This document shows, one piece after another, positions 63,372-64,000 of a stretch of 64,000 nt of DNA. Below the pieces are notes generated by a model. The model ran no database searches. It was given only the letters and a program-made list of their open reading frames with translations, and was not told where the DNA came from. The DNA comes from Alistipes sp. CAG:268 (GTDB taxonomy: Bacteria > Bacteroidota > Bacteroidia > Bacteroidales > Rikenellaceae), in the NCBI GenBank assembly GCA_000434235.1, contig FR891993.1, forward strand, positions 48,647 to 112,646, given 5' to 3'. The position numbers were made by a program, and so were the translations under genes. Positions within the stretch are counted from its first letter, which is position 1, and every line of letters starts with the position of its first letter.

Positions 63372-64000
63372 ATGGCGGAAAATACGAAAAAATGGGAAGA
63401 GGCCGGCAGGCACTACCGGACCTACATCAAACTCGAGAAGCGGCTGGCGCAGAACACCGTGGAGGCCTACATGCGCGACCTGAGGTCGTTCGCTCACTTC
63501 ATCCTGCGCATGTACGACGTGCCGCCGGCGAAGGTCGAGGAGCCCATGGTGCAGCGCTACGTCGCATGGCTCTACGACCGCGGCCGGGAAAAAGCCTCGC
63601 AGGCCCGGTCGCTGAGCGGCGTGAAGAGCTTCTTCAACTTCCTGCTCATCAGCGACCGCATCGAAAGTTCCCCGGCCGAATTCGTCCTGACGCCGAAGTT
63701 CGGGCGGCATCTGCCCGACGTGCTCACGACCGGGGAGATCGACCGCATCATCGCCGCCGTGGACGGAACGACCCCCAAGGAGATCCGCGACGCCGCGATG
63801 CTCGAGGTGCTCTACTCGTGCGGCCTGCGCGTCTCGGAGCTCACCTCGCTCCGCATCCGGGACCTCTTCTTCGGCGAGGGTTACATCCGCGTCACCGGCA
63901 AGGGCGACAAGCAGCGACTCGTCCCGATCAGTTCGACGGCCCGGGAGCGGATCCACCGCTACCTCGAGGTGCGGCGCAGCGCACGGGCCGGGGAGGAGAC
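63372..64000 (+). CDS. xerD: XerC/XerD-type tyrosine recombinase, 3' end missing
   Basis: The first 209 codons lie inside the window. The N-terminal SAM-like core-binding domain (YIKLEKRLAQNTVEAYMRDL, ASQARSLSGVKSFFNFLL) and the start of the catalytic domain are visible. The latter includes the first catalytic Arg in SCGLRVSELTSLRIRDL and the Lys region VTGKGDKQRLVP. The HxxR and Tyr motifs lie beyond the window end. Housekeeping neighbours (prmA, recO) and the sequence type suggest the chromosomal dimer-resolution recombinase rather than a mobile-element integrase. Confidence 0.9.
   Translation, partial: MAENTKKWEEAGRHYRTYIKLEKRLAQNTVEAYMRDLRSFAHFILRMYDVPPAKVEEPMVQRYVAWLYDRGREKASQARSLSGVKSFFNFLLISDRIESSPAEFVLTPKFGRHLPDVLTTGEIDRIIAAVDGTTPKEIRDAAMLEVLYSCGLRVSELTSLRIRDLFFGEGYIRVTGKGDKQRLVPISSTARERIHRYLEVRRSARAGEE

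Noticed and set aside
63372-64000. Tyrosine recombinase as sign of a mobile element
   Set aside because: Neighbours are conserved housekeeping genes, no attachment-site repeats or cargo are visible, and the sequence looks like chromosomal XerD.
1-64000. CRISPR array, insertion sequence, prophage or rRNA operon
   Set aside because: No regularly spaced repeats, transposase, phage structural genes or rRNA sequence were seen on either strand.

Overview
The window reads as a chromosome segment of a GC-rich member of the Bacteroidota, most likely an Alistipes-like gut species (Rikenellaceae). The reasons are a SusC/SusD polysaccharide utilization locus (PUL) with a hybrid two-component regulator, many secreted lipoproteins, S46 and S41 peptidases, DUF3467 and DUF4271 genes, and repeated Bacteroidota-type promoters (TTTG, about 20 bases, TAnnTTTG). 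The genus is an inference; no rRNA is present to settle it. No insertion sequence, prophage, CRISPR array or rRNA operon was seen.

Layout. 1-3.7 kb: the 3' part of an S46 dipeptidyl-peptidase (DPP11-like) and an S41 protease lipoprotein, closed by a terminator. 3.7-4.7 kb: tRNA-Leu(GAG) with its promoter and a beta-carbonic anhydrase. 4.7-20.4 kb (minus strand): a seven-gene PUL operon, susC - susD - surface-binding lipoprotein - unassigned large lipoprotein - GH35 - GH92 - GH2. It is faced by a divergent hybrid two-component regulator (20.7-24.7 kb) and followed by a convergent GH109-like gene. Together these suggest use of a galactose-, mannose- and possibly GalNAc-containing glycan. The GH2 gene is broken by a 28-bp tandem duplication.

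26.2-38.2 kb (plus strand): housekeeping genes lnt-folC, then LysE-type exporter, cmk, ispH, small membrane protein, CtpA-type protease, histidine kinase, DUF4271, hemD, rnpA and yidD. 38.3-45.0 kb (minus strand): a frameshifted cation efflux gene, a hemerythrin-LuxR fusion regulator, an LTA-synthase-like enzyme, upp, hflX and tonB. 45.2-46.7 kb: rlmN and a thioredoxin-like protein. 46.7-49.7 kb (minus strand): GT2, ECF sigma factor, rsmG and an HXXEE membrane protein. 49.7-56.1 kb (plus strand): tgt, lptF/G-like permease (frameshifted), PASTA protein, RluD-type synthase and a YgiQ-type radical SAM protein. 56.1-64 kb: an S41-like protein (frameshifted at a C8 tract), YeiH transporter, porin, O-acetyltransferase, small secreted protein, recO, prmA, and the start of a XerD-type recombinase cut by the window end.

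A recurring oddity is four broken reading frames. One is caused by a 28-bp tandem duplication. Two others each need one base added in a C/G homopolymer, and the fourth can be repaired the same way or by removing 26 bases. They could be phase-variable loci, genuine decay, or homopolymer errors in the assembly.
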